In this document: positions 28,671 through 37,538 of the stretch, in pieces | Numbering within the stretch: the first letter of the stretch is position 1 | Layout: every line of letters starts with the position of its first letter | Source: CAVPCY01 sp963770765 | Lineage (GTDB): Bacteria; Actinomycetota; Coriobacteriia; Anaerosomatales; PHET01 | Reading direction: 5' to 3' | Length of the DNA stretch: 64,000 nt | Assembly (NCBI GenBank): GCA_963770765.1 | Contig: CAVYQS010000007.1 | Location: forward strand, 1-64,000 | The notes under the pieces: generated by a model | Told to the model about the DNA's origin: nothing | The model's database searches: none | What the model saw: the letters and a program-made list of their open reading frames with translations, nothing else | Translations under genes and position numbers: made by a program

Positions 28671-30194
28671 TCACCATTCTTCGAGCACCTCGCCCATCGC
28701 CAGGGGAATGTACTCCGGCAGGTCCTCGGCGGTCACGCTCATGGATGTCAGCGCTCGTGCCGCGGCTTCGCCTGCACGACCGTGCAGATATGCGCCGAGC
28801 GCTCCCGCGTCCAGCGGGCCGATACCTTGCGCCAAGAGCGCGCCCACCATTCCCGCCAACACATCGCCCGTACCGGCCGTCGCCAGAGCTGGCGTGCCGC
28901 TGGTGTTGATGACTTGCCGCCCGTTGCCGCTGACCACGGTCGCGGCTCCTTTGAGCACCACGACTCTACCGTCTCCCGCGAGGCTCGCAGACGAGGATAG
29001 CCTATCGGCTTGGATCTCCTCGGCCGACGATGCGAGCAGCCTGCCGAGCTCCCCGGGGTGCGGGGTGAGTACGATCGGCGCGGTCCGAGCCAGGATCACG
29101 TCCACGTGGTCGATGAAGGCGTTGAGCCCATCGGCATCGAGCACGAGCGGTTGCTCGATGACGGACACGAGCCGCCGTACCGTCGCCGCTGCCCCATCGG
29201 CGACCGTGAGGCCGGGGCCGAGGACCACCGCGTCGTAGTCTGAAGCCATGTCGCGTACGACGGAGGCGGCCGACCACGAGAGCGCCGACCCGCTCGCGGG
29301 CAGCCCGACGACGGGAGCAGCCAGCAGGTGGGCCTGTGCGACCGGCAGGATCGGTGCCGGTACGGCGAGGGTCACGTAGCCGCACCCGGCTCGCATGGCC
29401 CCACGTGTGGCGAGCACCGCCGCGCCCGGAAAATGACCGGAGCCTGCGACCACCAGCACGCGGCCCCGATCGTTCTTGTGTACGTCGGGGGCGGGAAGCC
29501 TGATCAGGCGAGCGTACTCGGCCGGCGTCCAGACCTCCGGGCCCTGTGCGTTCTCCCACGACTCACGCGGTACGCCGATATCGGCGACGACGATCTCGCC
29601 CGAGCGCGCGGCGCCGGGATAGAGGACGAGGCCTCGCTTCACGGTGGAGAACGTCACCGTGCAGTCGGCCTCGATGGTGGCGCCCGGGCAGGCCCCGGAG
29701 TCGGAGTCACACCCGGTGGGCAGATCGGCACTCACGACATAGGCCCCCGAAGCGTTCACGGCCTCGCACCATGCAGGCAGGGGGTCGCGCAGGGGCAGCA
29801 CCGAACCCGTACCGAGAAGCGCGTCGACGATGACCGCAGCCTCCCCCAGCGACTCGGCCCCCGGCACTGCGGCCGGCGCCTCGTAGCGCACCCCGGCCGC
29901 GATGGCATTCCGCGCGGCGTCGCCCGCGATGCCCTCGAGATCGTCGGGCGCTCGCAAGCCGAACACGCGGACCCGACGACCGGACGCGTGCAGGACCGAT
30001 GCGGCCACCCACCCATCGCCACCGTTGTTGCCCGGCCCGCACAGCACCACGACGTCCCCCTCGGGGACCCTCCTCATGACCTCGCCCGCGACGGCTTCAC
30101 CGGCCGAGTCCATGAGTGCCGCCAGCGACATGCCGCCGGCGACCGCCGACTGCTCGGCGGCACGTGACTGCTGCGCTGTGAGGGCCTTGAACAT
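28671..30194 (-). CDS. nnr: Bifunctional NAD(P)H-hydrate epimerase / ADP-dependent NAD(P)HX dehydratase
   Basis: Repairs hydrated NAD(P)H. The N-terminal NAXE-type epimerase (about 1-210) has VVVLCGPGNNGGDGWVAA and ADLPTGCDSDSG. The C-terminal NAXD-type dehydratase (about 225-507) has KNDRGRVLVVAGSG, LVLDADGLNAF, LTPHPGELGRLL and the nucleotide-binding ATAGTGDVLAGMVGALLAQG. ATG at 30194 begins conserved sequence (MFKALTAQQSRAAEQ); longer in-frame extensions overlap acpS in a non-coding frame. The product has 507 residues. Adjacent to acpS, a common pairing. Confidence 0.95.
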   Translation of the reverse strand: MFKALTAQQSRAAEQSAVAGGMSLAALMDSAGEAVAGEVMRRVPEGDVVVLCGPGNNGGDGWVAASVLHASGRRVRVFGLRAPDDLEGIAGDAARNAIAAGVRYEAPAAVPGAESLGEAAVIVDALLGTGSVLPLRDPLPAWCEAVNASGAYVVSADLPTGCDSDSGACPGATIEADCTVTFSTVKRGLVLYPGAARSGEIVVADIGVPRESWENAQGPEVWTPAEYARLIRLPAPDVHKNDRGRVLVVAGSGHFPGAAVLATRGAMRAGCGYVTLAVPAPILPVAQAHLLAAPVVGLPASGSALSWSAASVVRDMASDYDAVVLGPGLTVADGAAATVRRLVSVIEQPLVLDADGLNAFIDHVDVILARTAPIVLTPHPGELGRLLASSAEEIQADRLSSSASLAGDGRVVVLKGAATVVSGNGRQVINTSGTPALATAGTGDVLAGMVGALLAQGIGPLDAGALGAYLHGRAGEAAARALTSMSVTAEDLPEYIPLAMGEVLEEW

Positions 30195-30222
30195 CTCGTT
30201 CCCTTCGCTCGCAGACGCCGCC

Positions 30223-30771
30223 CTAGGCCGGCCGTTCGCTGAAGTCTCCGCCGGTCGACGCATCACCGCCGGCAGAGGCTTCGCTCCCTGCATCGGAAGC
30301 CGTTCCCACCTGATCGAGCATCGCCCGCGCCTCCTTGAAGCTTCGAGCGAGCTCTTCCATGGGGTCGAGCGTCTCATCCTTCTTGGGACGTGCACTCTGG
30401 GTGATCGCCACGGCCGAAGCCACCGCCGTGGTGTGGGTGAACGACAGGGAAAGGTGCATCTCGACGACGCCCAGTTCTGCCGCCCGCTCGGCGGCCCGCC
30501 CACTCAGACGCGGAACGGGTCGTCCATTGGCCTCACGGACGACCTCCACATCACAGAACCGCATCCCGGCGAAGCCGGTCCCCAATGCCTTGAGCACCGC
30601 CTCCTTCGCGGCGAACCGGAGCGCGTAGTGCACTTCGGGCCTGGCGCGCCTGTCGCAGTAGCGGCGCTCTTCTGCCGAGAAGACCCTCTCCTTGAGTCTC
30701 GGCCTGCGCGCGAGCGCAGCCGCCATACGGTCGATCTCCACGATATCGACACCCAGCCCGAGGACGCTCAT
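30223..30771 (-). CDS. acpS: Holo-[acyl-carrier-protein] synthase with C-terminal extension
   Basis: Moves 4'-phosphopantetheine from CoA to apo-ACP. GLGVDIVEIDRM holds the Mg-binding Asp and HYALRFAAKEAVLKALGTG the catalytic Glu and Lys; HLSLSFTHTTAVASAVA ends the domain near residue 125. The remaining 55 or so residues are unusual: a charged helix (DPMEELARSFKEARAML), then a low-complexity Ala/Ser/Gly/Asp tail. Relatives usually stop near residue 125. Start ATG at 30771 lies 2 nt after the glmS stop codon, so the gene is probably cotranscribed with glmS. Confidence 0.93.
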   Translation of the reverse strand: MSVLGLGVDIVEIDRMAAALARRPRLKERVFSAEERRYCDRRARPEVHYALRFAAKEAVLKALGTGFAGMRFCDVEVVREANGRPVPRLSGRAAERAAELGVVEMHLSLSFTHTTAVASAVAITQSARPKKDETLDPMEELARSFKEARAMLDQVGTASDAGSEASAGGDASTGGDFSERPA

Positions 30772-30773
30772 CG

Positions 30774-32597
30774 CTACTCCACCGTCACGGACTTGGCGAG
30801 GTTGCGGGGTTGGTCGACGTTGCAGCCACGCCCCTTGGCGATGTAGTACGCCAGCAACTGCATGGGGATGCTCGCAGGTATGGCGGACATCGCCTCGCTC
30901 GTGGGCGGGATGTGGAAGACGTGCTCGGCGTGCTGCCGGATCTCCTCGTCCCCGGATGTCGCGACGGCGATGACCTGCGCTCCCCGGGCGCGCACCTCCT
31001 GTATGTTGCTCACGACCTTCTCGTAGGTGTGACCCTGCGTCGCGATGACGACCACGGGCACCTCATCGGTGATGAGCGCGATCGGGCCGTGCTTCATCTC
31101 GCCGGACGCGTACGCCTCCGCATGGATGTAGCTGATCTCCTTGAGCTTGAGAGCGCCCTCCATGGCGATGGGCACGCCGACGCCACGCCCCAAGAACAGC
31201 GAGCTGCACGACTGCGTGTAGACGGTGGTGAACTTCTCGAATCCGGAGACGTCGGAAAGGATCGTCTCGACGATGTCCGGGATCGTGCTGAGCTCGAGCC
31301 ACAGAGACTCGATCCTCTCGGCACCCAACGTGCCCTTGGCCTGCGCGAGTTTGAGCGCCAAGACGCTGAGTGCGGCGATCTGAGCCGTGAACGTCTTGGT
31401 CGCGGCCACTCCGATCTCCGGACCGGCATGGGTGTAGATGACCCCATCGCTCTCTCTCGTGACCCGTGATCCGACCACATTGGTGATCGCGATGACCTTG
31501 GCACCGCGTTCACGCGCTTCCCTCACGCCCGCGAGCGTGTCGGCGGTCTCGCCGGACTGCGTGATCGCCACCACGAGCGTCTCGTCGTCCACTATCGGGT
31601 CGTTGTAGCGGAACTCGCTCGACACCGCGACTTCCACCGGGATCCGCGCCCACTGCTCGATCAGGCTCTTGGCCACGAGCCCGGCATGGTAGCTCGTCCC
31701 GCACGCGATGATGAAGACTCTGCTCATCGCAGCGACCTGCTCGGGTGTCATGGCGAGCTCTGAGAGCTGCATCTCGCCGTCGATCATGCGACCACGCAGT
31801 GTCGCGCGCAGGGCTTTGGGCTGCTCGTGGATCTCCTTGAGCATGAAGTCCTCGAATCCGCCCTTCTCGGCCGCCTCGAGATCCCACTCGATGTGCATCG
31901 TCTCGGGCTTCACCGGGCGCATCGCAAGGTCGAACACCTCGATGCTGTCGGCGGTCACCACAGCGAGCTGGTCGTCGTGGAGCGCGACGACTTCGCGCGT
32001 GTACTCGAGCACGGCGGGCACATCGCTCGCGACGATGTTCTCACCATCGCCCGAGCCGATGATCAGCGGCGAGTCCTTACGGGCCGCGACGATCGTGCCG
32101 GGGTGGTCGAGATGCACGATTCCCAGCGCGTAGGCGCCATCGAGCCGCTTGATCGCCTTGGCCGCCGCGGCCGCGAGGTCCCCCTCGTAGTAGCTCTCGA
32201 CGAGGTGGGCGACGGTCTCGGTGTCGGTCTCCGAACGCAGCGTGTGCCCGGTCGCCCTCAGCTCCTCGCGGAGTTCCATGTAGTTCTCGATGATGCCGTT
32301 GTGAACCACCGCGATGCGCCCCGTGCAGTCGGCGTGGGGGTGCGCGTTCTCCTCGCTCGGCTTTCCGTGCGTCGCCCAACGCGTATGTCCGATACCGACC
32401 GAGCCGGTCAGCGGGGCGGCCTCGAGAGCATTTCGCAGGTTGATGAGCTTGCCGACCCTCCGCATCACCGAGAGGTCTCCGCCCTCGATGATGGCCACAC
32501 CGGCCGAGTCATATCCTCGGTACTCGAGTCGGGCGAGGCCGCTCAGCAACACATCGCTCGCCATGCGAGGCCCGACATATCCAACGATTCCGCACAT
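30774..32597 (-). CDS. glmS: Glutamine-fructose-6-phosphate aminotransferase (isomerizing)
   Basis: Makes glucosamine-6-phosphate from fructose-6-phosphate and glutamine, the committed step to UDP-GlcNAc. After Met removal the N-terminal Cys (MCGIVGYVG) is the glutaminase nucleophile. The glutaminase has GHTRWATHG and NGIIENYMELRE. Two SIS domains follow (ACGTSYHAGL, TQSGETADTL, GRGVGVPIAMEGALKLKEISY). The C-terminus ends KSVTVE, the usual tail. The product is 607 residues and intact. Expression is expected to be controlled by the glmS ribozyme in its leader. A short hairpin (about 32599-32616) overlaps the ribosome binding region. Confidence 0.98.
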   Translation of the reverse strand: MCGIVGYVGPRMASDVLLSGLARLEYRGYDSAGVAIIEGGDLSVMRRVGKLINLRNALEAAPLTGSVGIGHTRWATHGKPSEENAHPHADCTGRIAVVHNGIIENYMELREELRATGHTLRSETDTETVAHLVESYYEGDLAAAAAKAIKRLDGAYALGIVHLDHPGTIVAARKDSPLIIGSGDGENIVASDVPAVLEYTREVVALHDDQLAVVTADSIEVFDLAMRPVKPETMHIEWDLEAAEKGGFEDFMLKEIHEQPKALRATLRGRMIDGEMQLSELAMTPEQVAAMSRVFIIACGTSYHAGLVAKSLIEQWARIPVEVAVSSEFRYNDPIVDDETLVVAITQSGETADTLAGVREARERGAKVIAITNVVGSRVTRESDGVIYTHAGPEIGVAATKTFTAQIAALSVLALKLAQAKGTLGAERIESLWLELSTIPDIVETILSDVSGFEKFTTVYTQSCSSLFLGRGVGVPIAMEGALKLKEISYIHAEAYASGEMKHGPIALITDEVPVVVIATQGHTYEKVVSNIQEVRARGAQVIAVATSGDEEIRQHAEHVFHIPPTSEAMSAIPASIPMQLLAYYIAKGRGCNVDQPRNLAKSVTVE

Positions 32598-32693
32598 AAG
32601 GGGTGCTCACCCTTCTATAGGTGATTGCGTGTACAGGATTCAGCGTGTCCCATGGCACGCGAACGGCGCATTCGTGTGCTGCGCCTCTGAGAT

Positions 32694-32886
32694 GGGATAC
32701 CCGTTTGCGTCGTCCGCTTTGTCTCCCCGGTCGCCCGGGGGCTTTGTCGGCAACGTCACGACTGTGGGTCTCAGCCGGAGGGCCATCCGCCGAATGCTTC
32801 GATAAGCCCTCACCTCGTCGACTGACGATCGGCGTTTCATCGCCGCGGGTGCCGTCGCGAAGCGGCACCTCGCCAGTCCTGGCGCT
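32694..32886 (-). ncRNA. glmS ribozyme (glucosamine-6-phosphate-activated self-cleaving riboswitch)
   Basis: Read on the minus strand, the leader of glmS shows the conserved ribozyme core in order. AGCGCC is at the cleavage site (between 32886 and 32885). AGTCGACGAGG follows, then TTATCGA and TCGGCGGATG. P1 pairs GACTGGCGA with TCGTCAGTC, nine base pairs with one G-U. P4 is the hairpin CCCCGGGCGACCGGGG within the conserved CAAAG context, and the 3' strand ends near GGTATCCC. P1 carries an extra two-hairpin insertion (GGTGCC...GGCACC and GGCGATGAAACGCC). When glucosamine-6-phosphate is high, it acts as cofactor for cleavage and the mRNA is degraded. Its 3' end is about 96 nt from the glmS ATG. 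Confidence 0.95.
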
Positions 32887-32941
32887 TGGTCGATCGGCCA
32901 ACCCCGATAGGCTCTCCTCTCGTCAGCGTGCGTCTCGGTCG

Positions 32942-32950
32942 ATTGTACCA
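32942..32950 (-). promoter_or_regulatory. Extended -10 promoter for ribozyme-glmS transcript
   Basis: The minus strand reads TGGTACAAT, an extended -10 with a near-consensus hexamer. Transcription would begin near 32935, about 50 nt before the ribozyme cleavage site. No clear -35. Confidence 0.55.
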
Positions 32951-33018
32951 GCCCGAGGGGCGAGCCCGAGTGACGTCCCGGTGACGCCGAGAGCCCCTGT
33001 ACCGCCCTCGCGGGGCCG

Positions 33019-33027
33019 TGCGATACT
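33019..33027 (+). promoter_or_regulatory. Extended -10 candidate for glycosyltransferase gene
   Basis: TGCGATACT matches an extended -10 and lies about 54 nt before the GTG at 33081. No clear -35. It diverges from the glmS promoter. Confidence 0.35.
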
Positions 33028-33080
33028 CTCAACGTTGCCGGAGGGGCACCGCTGGAGCCGAGGGGCGAGAGGTTGTTCGC

Positions 33081-35043
33081 GTGACCGTACCGATCTACCA
33101 GGTCCTCTCCCCTGTCGACTGCAACCGTGGCGGCATCACCCGCAGTTCCTTGAAGCGCGCTCGTCTACTGGCCGCCCGATTCGACCAGCAGGTGCACGTG
33201 CTCTCCTTCCACTTCAACCCCGACTACGACCTCACGCAGGCGGATCTCACGGAGATCGGCCTCATCAACCCCAGCGTGATCGTGCACAACTTCTTCGAGG
33301 ACGTGGCGCGCGCGAGCGCGAAACGACAGCCGCCCAGGCTCTCGAGCGAGCAGGTCCTCGCGGCTCCAGACCCTGCACGCCGAGCGACGGCGAGCGCGAC
33401 TCGCAGTGAGATCGTCTCGCCTGAGGGCAAGCTCACACACGTGCATCACCACGACGGCACGGACCGGCTCGTCGTGGTCGACTACTTCGACGCTTCCGGC
33501 CGACTGAGGCGCATCGATCATCGCGACCCGCGGTTCGACGCTGTCACCGAGTCGCTGTTCCTGCTCGACGACGAACGTCCCTTCCTGAGCGCGTCGTACG
33601 ATCCGGAGACCGGAGAGTGCACCTCGGCCTCACTTCTCGATCCCGACTCCCCCGCCACCGTTGTGCGCTCCTACCCGGCGTTGACCGACATGATCGTGGA
33701 GTGGCTTCAGTCGTACGCGGACCGTCACGAGGTGAGCGTCTTCTTCTCCGACTACCGCAACACCGATGAGCTCGTGATACGCCTCGATAGAGCGCGGGTC
33801 GCGTGGATCAAGACACTCCACACCAACCACCTGGCGCGCCCCTTCGTATACGGCGCACCCCTGAGGCCACGCGCGAAGATCGAGCTCGGCAACGCAGGCT
33901 CGTTCGACGCCCTTGTACTGCTCTCGGAACGTCAGCGAGCCGATGTGATGCGGCAGTTCGGCCCCCGCGATACCTACCACGTGGTCAACAACCCCGCCCC
34001 CGAGCCGAGCGAACCACCCGGCGTCGAGCGCGACATGCTGAGAGCGGTCGGGGTGGGCCGCTATCACGCCCTGAAGCGCTGGGACTATGCGGTCACGGCG
34101 TTCCGCGCGGTCGTCGATCAGGTGCCCGGTGCGAAGCTCGAACTCTGGGGCTTCGGCCCGGCGCAGTCGGATCTTCAGGATCTGATCAGCGAGCTCGGTC
34201 TTGAGGACCATGTCCTTCTTCGAGGGACCACCACCGACTCGGCGTCCGTGTTCGCGAGCGCGGCGTTCTCGGTGCTCTCCTCGCCCGCCGAAGGATTCCC
34301 CCTCGTACCTCTGGAGAGCATGGCTGTCGGTACTCCCGTCGTCGCGTTCAACGTCAACTACGGCCTCGAGGATCAGATCACGAGTGGCGTGGACGGGATA
34401 CTCGTCGACGCGGCGGACACCGATGCCCTGGCCGCAGCCATGATCGAGCTGTTCTCTGACGCAGACAGGTGCCTCGCGATGGGCCGAGAAGCCCGGAAGG
34501 TCACCTCACGCCTCAGCGAGCCGGTCTACGTCGAGGCGTGGGTCAACGTCATCGAGTCGGCTCTGGAGCAGCGATCACACCGAGTCGAGATAGCGAGGGC
34601 AGACGCTGAGATCGAGTCGGTCCGATTCGTGTCGCGCCGGCTCGTTGTGAAGGGCCGGATCGAGTTCGACACCGTCCCCCCCGACCTCAAGCTCTCGCTC
34701 TTTCTCCGTACCCGCACCCGCGATGACGATCGCTACTACTCCTGTCGATTCGTGGTCCCTGACCGAGCGCGGCGACGTCAGGTTCCAGGTGACGGTGGCC
34801 GCCGATGAGCTCGTTGCACCCGACATCGTGTGGGACTGGTACGTAAGCTGTTCGGCGCGAAACGCCCACCATCATGCACGGGCACACATCGCCGAGGACG
34901 TACGCCTCGGACAGCGCAGGTTCGGCGGGCTGGTGCTCCGACCGTATCGCACGAGCGGCGGCAACCTGAGCACCAGAGTGGCTCCCTACCGCTCGCTCTT
35001 CCAGCGCGCGGCGAGGCGCGTCAGCGCCGCCCTCGGTCGCTAG
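33081..35043 (+). CDS. Glycosyltransferase family 4, TarM/TagE-like (frameshifted near C-terminus)
   Basis: Large GT-B enzyme of the poly(glycerol-phosphate) glucosyltransferase type. The N-terminal part (YQVLSPVDCNRGGITRS) and the middle beta-rich insertion (about residues 110-230) are typical of TarM-like proteins. The donor domain has GVGRYHALKRWDYAVTAF, LELWGFGPAQSDLQDLI and SSPAEGFPLVPLESMAVGTPVV with the E-x7-E pair. An extra C in a CCC run near 34762 breaks a C-terminal beta-domain: DDDRYYSCRFVV is in one frame, LTERGDVRFQVTVAADELV in the next. Repaired, the product is about 653 residues. GTG at 33081 has GAGAGG upstream. The acceptor could be a wall polymer such as teichoic acid, but nothing in the window proves it. 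Confidence 0.8.
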
Positions 35044-35074
35044 CTCGAAGGACCGCGGCCCGTACTTCTCGGCA

Positions 35075-36412
35075 TCAATCCAGTTCCGACTGCACGACCT
35101 CGACGAGACGGTCCACGACCTCCTGCGCCGCCTCGCACGTGGACGCCTCAGCCATGACCCGGACCAGCGGTTCGGTGCCACTGGCTCGAACCAGCACCCG
35201 GCCCTCATCCCCAAGCTCGTCCTCGGCCGCGCGGATCGCCGACGCGATCGCCGCACTCGTGGCCAGCCGCGCCTTGTCGGCGACGTGGATGTTGACGAGC
35301 ACCTGCGGGTAGCGCTGCATGACCGTGCACAGCGCCGAGAGGCTCTGGTTCGAACCCATGACCGCCGCCGCCAGCTGAAGCGCGGTCACCAGACCGTCAC
35401 CGGTGGTGTTGTGGTCCAGGAAGATGACATGCCCGGACTGCTCGCCTCCGAGGTTCGCATCCATCGCCTGCATCTGCTCGAGCACGTAGCGGTCCCCCAC
35501 CTTGGTCTTGACCACCGAGATCCCCCGCTCGCGCATCGCGACCTCGAATCCCAGGTTGGCCATCACGGTGGAGACCACCGCATTGCCCGCCAGCGTGCCG
35601 AGGTCGGACATCCGTGTCGCGCAGATCGCCATGATCTGGTCGCCGTCGACGTCGCGGCCCAGCTCGTCGACGGCGAGGACGCGGTCGGCGTCGCCGTCGT
35701 GAGCGACCCCCAGATCGAAATCCCCGCTCCTGACGGCCGCCGAGAGCGGCGCGAGGTTGGTCGATCCGCAGTCCACGTTGATATCGAGGCCATCGAACTC
35801 GCAGTTGAGGGCGGTGACTTCGGCGCCGAGCCGTCTGAACGCCTCGGGTGTGGAGACCGCGGACGCGCCGTGCCCACAGTCGACCGCGATGCGCAGACCG
35901 TCGAGGCGTCCCTTCACCGTCGAGACCGCGTGGGCGATGTAACGGTCGAGTGCGTCGTCGACCGCTTCGATGCAGCCGACCGCCGCCCCGGTGGGCCGCT
36001 CCCACTCACGTTCGCCGAACACGAAGGTCTCGATCTCGTCCTCGAGTTCGTCGGGGAGTTTGAAGCCCTCTCGGCTGAAGAGCTTGATCCCGTTGTACTC
36101 GGGAGGGTTGTGACTCGCCGAGATGACCACGCCTCCGTCGGCCTCGAGCTCACGCACGAGCAAGGCGACAGCCGGCGTGGGCACGATGCCGCACACCAAT
36201 GCATCGCCACCGCCCGACGTGATGCCCGCGACGAGCGCGCTTTCGAGCATCGCGCCGCTTCTGCGCGTGTCGCGGCCGACGACGATGCGGCCGGCCCCCT
36301 TGTCGCCAAGGAAGTGCCCGGCTGCCTCGCCCAGCTTGAAGGCGAGCTCCGGAGTCAGCTCCTTGTTGGCGATGCCGCGGACTCCGTCGGTACCGAAGAG
36401 TCTGGTGCTCAC
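35075..36412 (-). CDS. glmM: Phosphoglucosamine mutase
   Basis: Converts glucosamine-6-phosphate to glucosamine-1-phosphate, the step after GlmS. LFGTDGVRGIAN starts the protein, the phosphoserine loop is GGVVISASHNPPEYNGIKLF, the Mg loop is GVAHDGDADRVLAVDE, the sugar-specificity loop is GGEQSGHVI, and the phosphate-binding loop is RASGTEPLVRVMAE. The 445-residue protein is full length. GTG at 36412 is chosen because GAAGGGAT lies 8 nt upstream and conserved sequence begins there. It follows rplM-rpsI after a terminator, so it may have weak read-through or its own start site. Confidence 0.97.
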   Translation of the reverse strand: MSTRLFGTDGVRGIANKELTPELAFKLGEAAGHFLGDKGAGRIVVGRDTRRSGAMLESALVAGITSGGGDALVCGIVPTPAVALLVRELEADGGVVISASHNPPEYNGIKLFSREGFKLPDELEDEIETFVFGEREWERPTGAAVGCIEAVDDALDRYIAHAVSTVKGRLDGLRIAVDCGHGASAVSTPEAFRRLGAEVTALNCEFDGLDINVDCGSTNLAPLSAAVRSGDFDLGVAHDGDADRVLAVDELGRDVDGDQIMAICATRMSDLGTLAGNAVVSTVMANLGFEVAMRERGISVVKTKVGDRYVLEQMQAMDANLGGEQSGHVIFLDHNTTGDGLVTALQLAAAVMGSNQSLSALCTVMQRYPQVLVNIHVADKARLATSAAIASAIRAAEDELGDEGRVLVRASGTEPLVRVMAEASTCEAAQEVVDRLVEVVQSELD

Positions 36413-36436
36413 GTGATGATCCCTTCCCGGAGACAG

Positions 36437-36466
36437 ACGGGGCTCGCCAGATGCGGCGAGCCCCGT
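36437..36466 (-). terminator. Terminator after rpsI
   Basis: A perfect 12-bp stem (36437-36448 with 36455-36466) with a 6-nt loop lies in the gap between rpsI and glmM. No U tract follows, as is common in this genome. Confidence 0.7.
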
Positions 36467-36494
36467 TCGCACATTCTTGAATCGCAGCCGCGAC

Positions 36495-36893
36495 CTAGCG
36501 CTTGGAGAACTGCGGCTTCTTGCGCGCCTTCTTCAGGCCGTACTTCTTGCGCTCGACCATACGGGGGTCGCGGCGCAGCAGCCCCGCCTTCTTGAGCTCG
36601 GCACGGTAGTCATCGCCGGCCTCCAAGAGGGCACGGGCGATGCCGTGGCGAAGCGCTCCGGCCTGGCCGGAGACCCCGCCGCCATGCAGCGTGGCGATGA
36701 CGTCGAAGCGGTCCATCGTCTCAGTGACCCGGAACGGGCTTGTCGCGAAGTTGACGAGCGCCTCTCGACCGAAGAACTCGAGTGCGGGCTTCTTGTTGCA
36801 GGTGATGACGCCGGTACCCGGCACCAGTCGCACGCGCGCGACTGCGTTCTTGCGGCGTCCGGTACCCAGATAGACAGCCTTGTTCTCAGCCAT
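36495..36893 (-). CDS. rpsI: 30S ribosomal protein S9
   Basis: The 132-residue protein sits on the head of the small subunit, where its C-terminal tail touches P-site tRNA. YLGTGRRKNAVARVRL, GGGVSGQAGALRHGIARAL and the basic tail KYGLKKARKKPQFSKR (with terminal Lys-Arg) are present. Its start ATG lies 3 nt from the rplM stop. Confidence 0.97.
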   Translation of the reverse strand: MAENKAVYLGTGRRKNAVARVRLVPGTGVITCNKKPALEFFGREALVNFATSPFRVTETMDRFDVIATLHGGGVSGQAGALRHGIARALLEAGDDYRAELKKAGLLRRDPRMVERKKYGLKKARKKPQFSKR

Positions 36894-36896
36894 GGA

Positions 36897-37331
36897 CTAG
36901 CCCTCCAGCGTGATCTGACGCGGCTTCTGAGCCTCGTGGGGATGCTCCGGGCCTGCGTAGACCTTGAGCTTGCGGTTCATGGCGCGGCCCAGCGTATTCT
37001 TCGGGAGCATGCCTTTGACGGCCTTCTCGATGATGCGCTCGGGATGCTTCTCCAGCATGCGCTGGAACGAGACCTCTTTCAGGCCTCCGGGGTAACCGCT
37101 ATGGGAGTAGTACATCTTCGTGTTGGCCTTGTTGCCGGTGAGACGGATCTTCTCGGCGTTGATGATGACGACGAAGTCACCGGTATCGATGTGCGGCGTG
37201 TAGACCGGCTTGCGCTTGCCCTTGAGAATCTGGGCCACCTCGGTCGCAAGTCGGCCAAGCACCATATCCGTGGCGTCGATGAGCAGCCACTCGCGCTCGA
37301 CTTCGCCAGGTTTGGCGTGGTAGGTCTTCAA
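36897..37331 (-). CDS. rplM: 50S ribosomal protein L13
   Basis: The 144-residue early-assembly protein of the large subunit. WLLIDATDMVLGRLATEVA, HIDTGDFVVIINAEKI, HSGYPGGLKEVSF and VKGMLPKNTLGR are all conserved. TTG at 37331 is the start, since GGAGG lies 5-6 nt upstream and no ATG is nearby. It is first gene of the rplM-rpsI operon, with its own strong promoter. Confidence 0.96.
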   Translation of the reverse strand: MKTYHAKPGEVEREWLLIDATDMVLGRLATEVAQILKGKRKPVYTPHIDTGDFVVIINAEKIRLTGNKANTKMYYSHSGYPGGLKEVSFQRMLEKHPERIIEKAVKGMLPKNTLGRAMNRKLKVYAGPEHPHEAQKPRQITLEG

Positions 37332-37400
37332 CGGGTCCTCCAACTGTGCGTGGAATCCAGCGGTGTTCGTGTCACGGGGCTGTTGGAAACGAACCCTGCC

Positions 37401-37429
37401 ATTCTATCCGCGCCAGCGGGGGGCGTCAA
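37401..37429 (-). promoter_or_regulatory. Promoter for rplM-rpsI
   Basis: Minus strand: -35 TTGACG (plus 37424-37429), 17-nt spacer, -10 TAGAAT (plus 37401-37406). Five of six matches in each box. It lies between truA and rplM. Confidence 0.75.
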
Positions 37430-37538
37430 CGTGCCACGCGCCCGGGCGTATCCCTCGTCCCCACGACAACGGACAGCCCGGTCTCAACGGGCGCGACCCC
37501 GGCCTCACCGTGCCCCGTCGCCACCCCGCAGCCACGTG

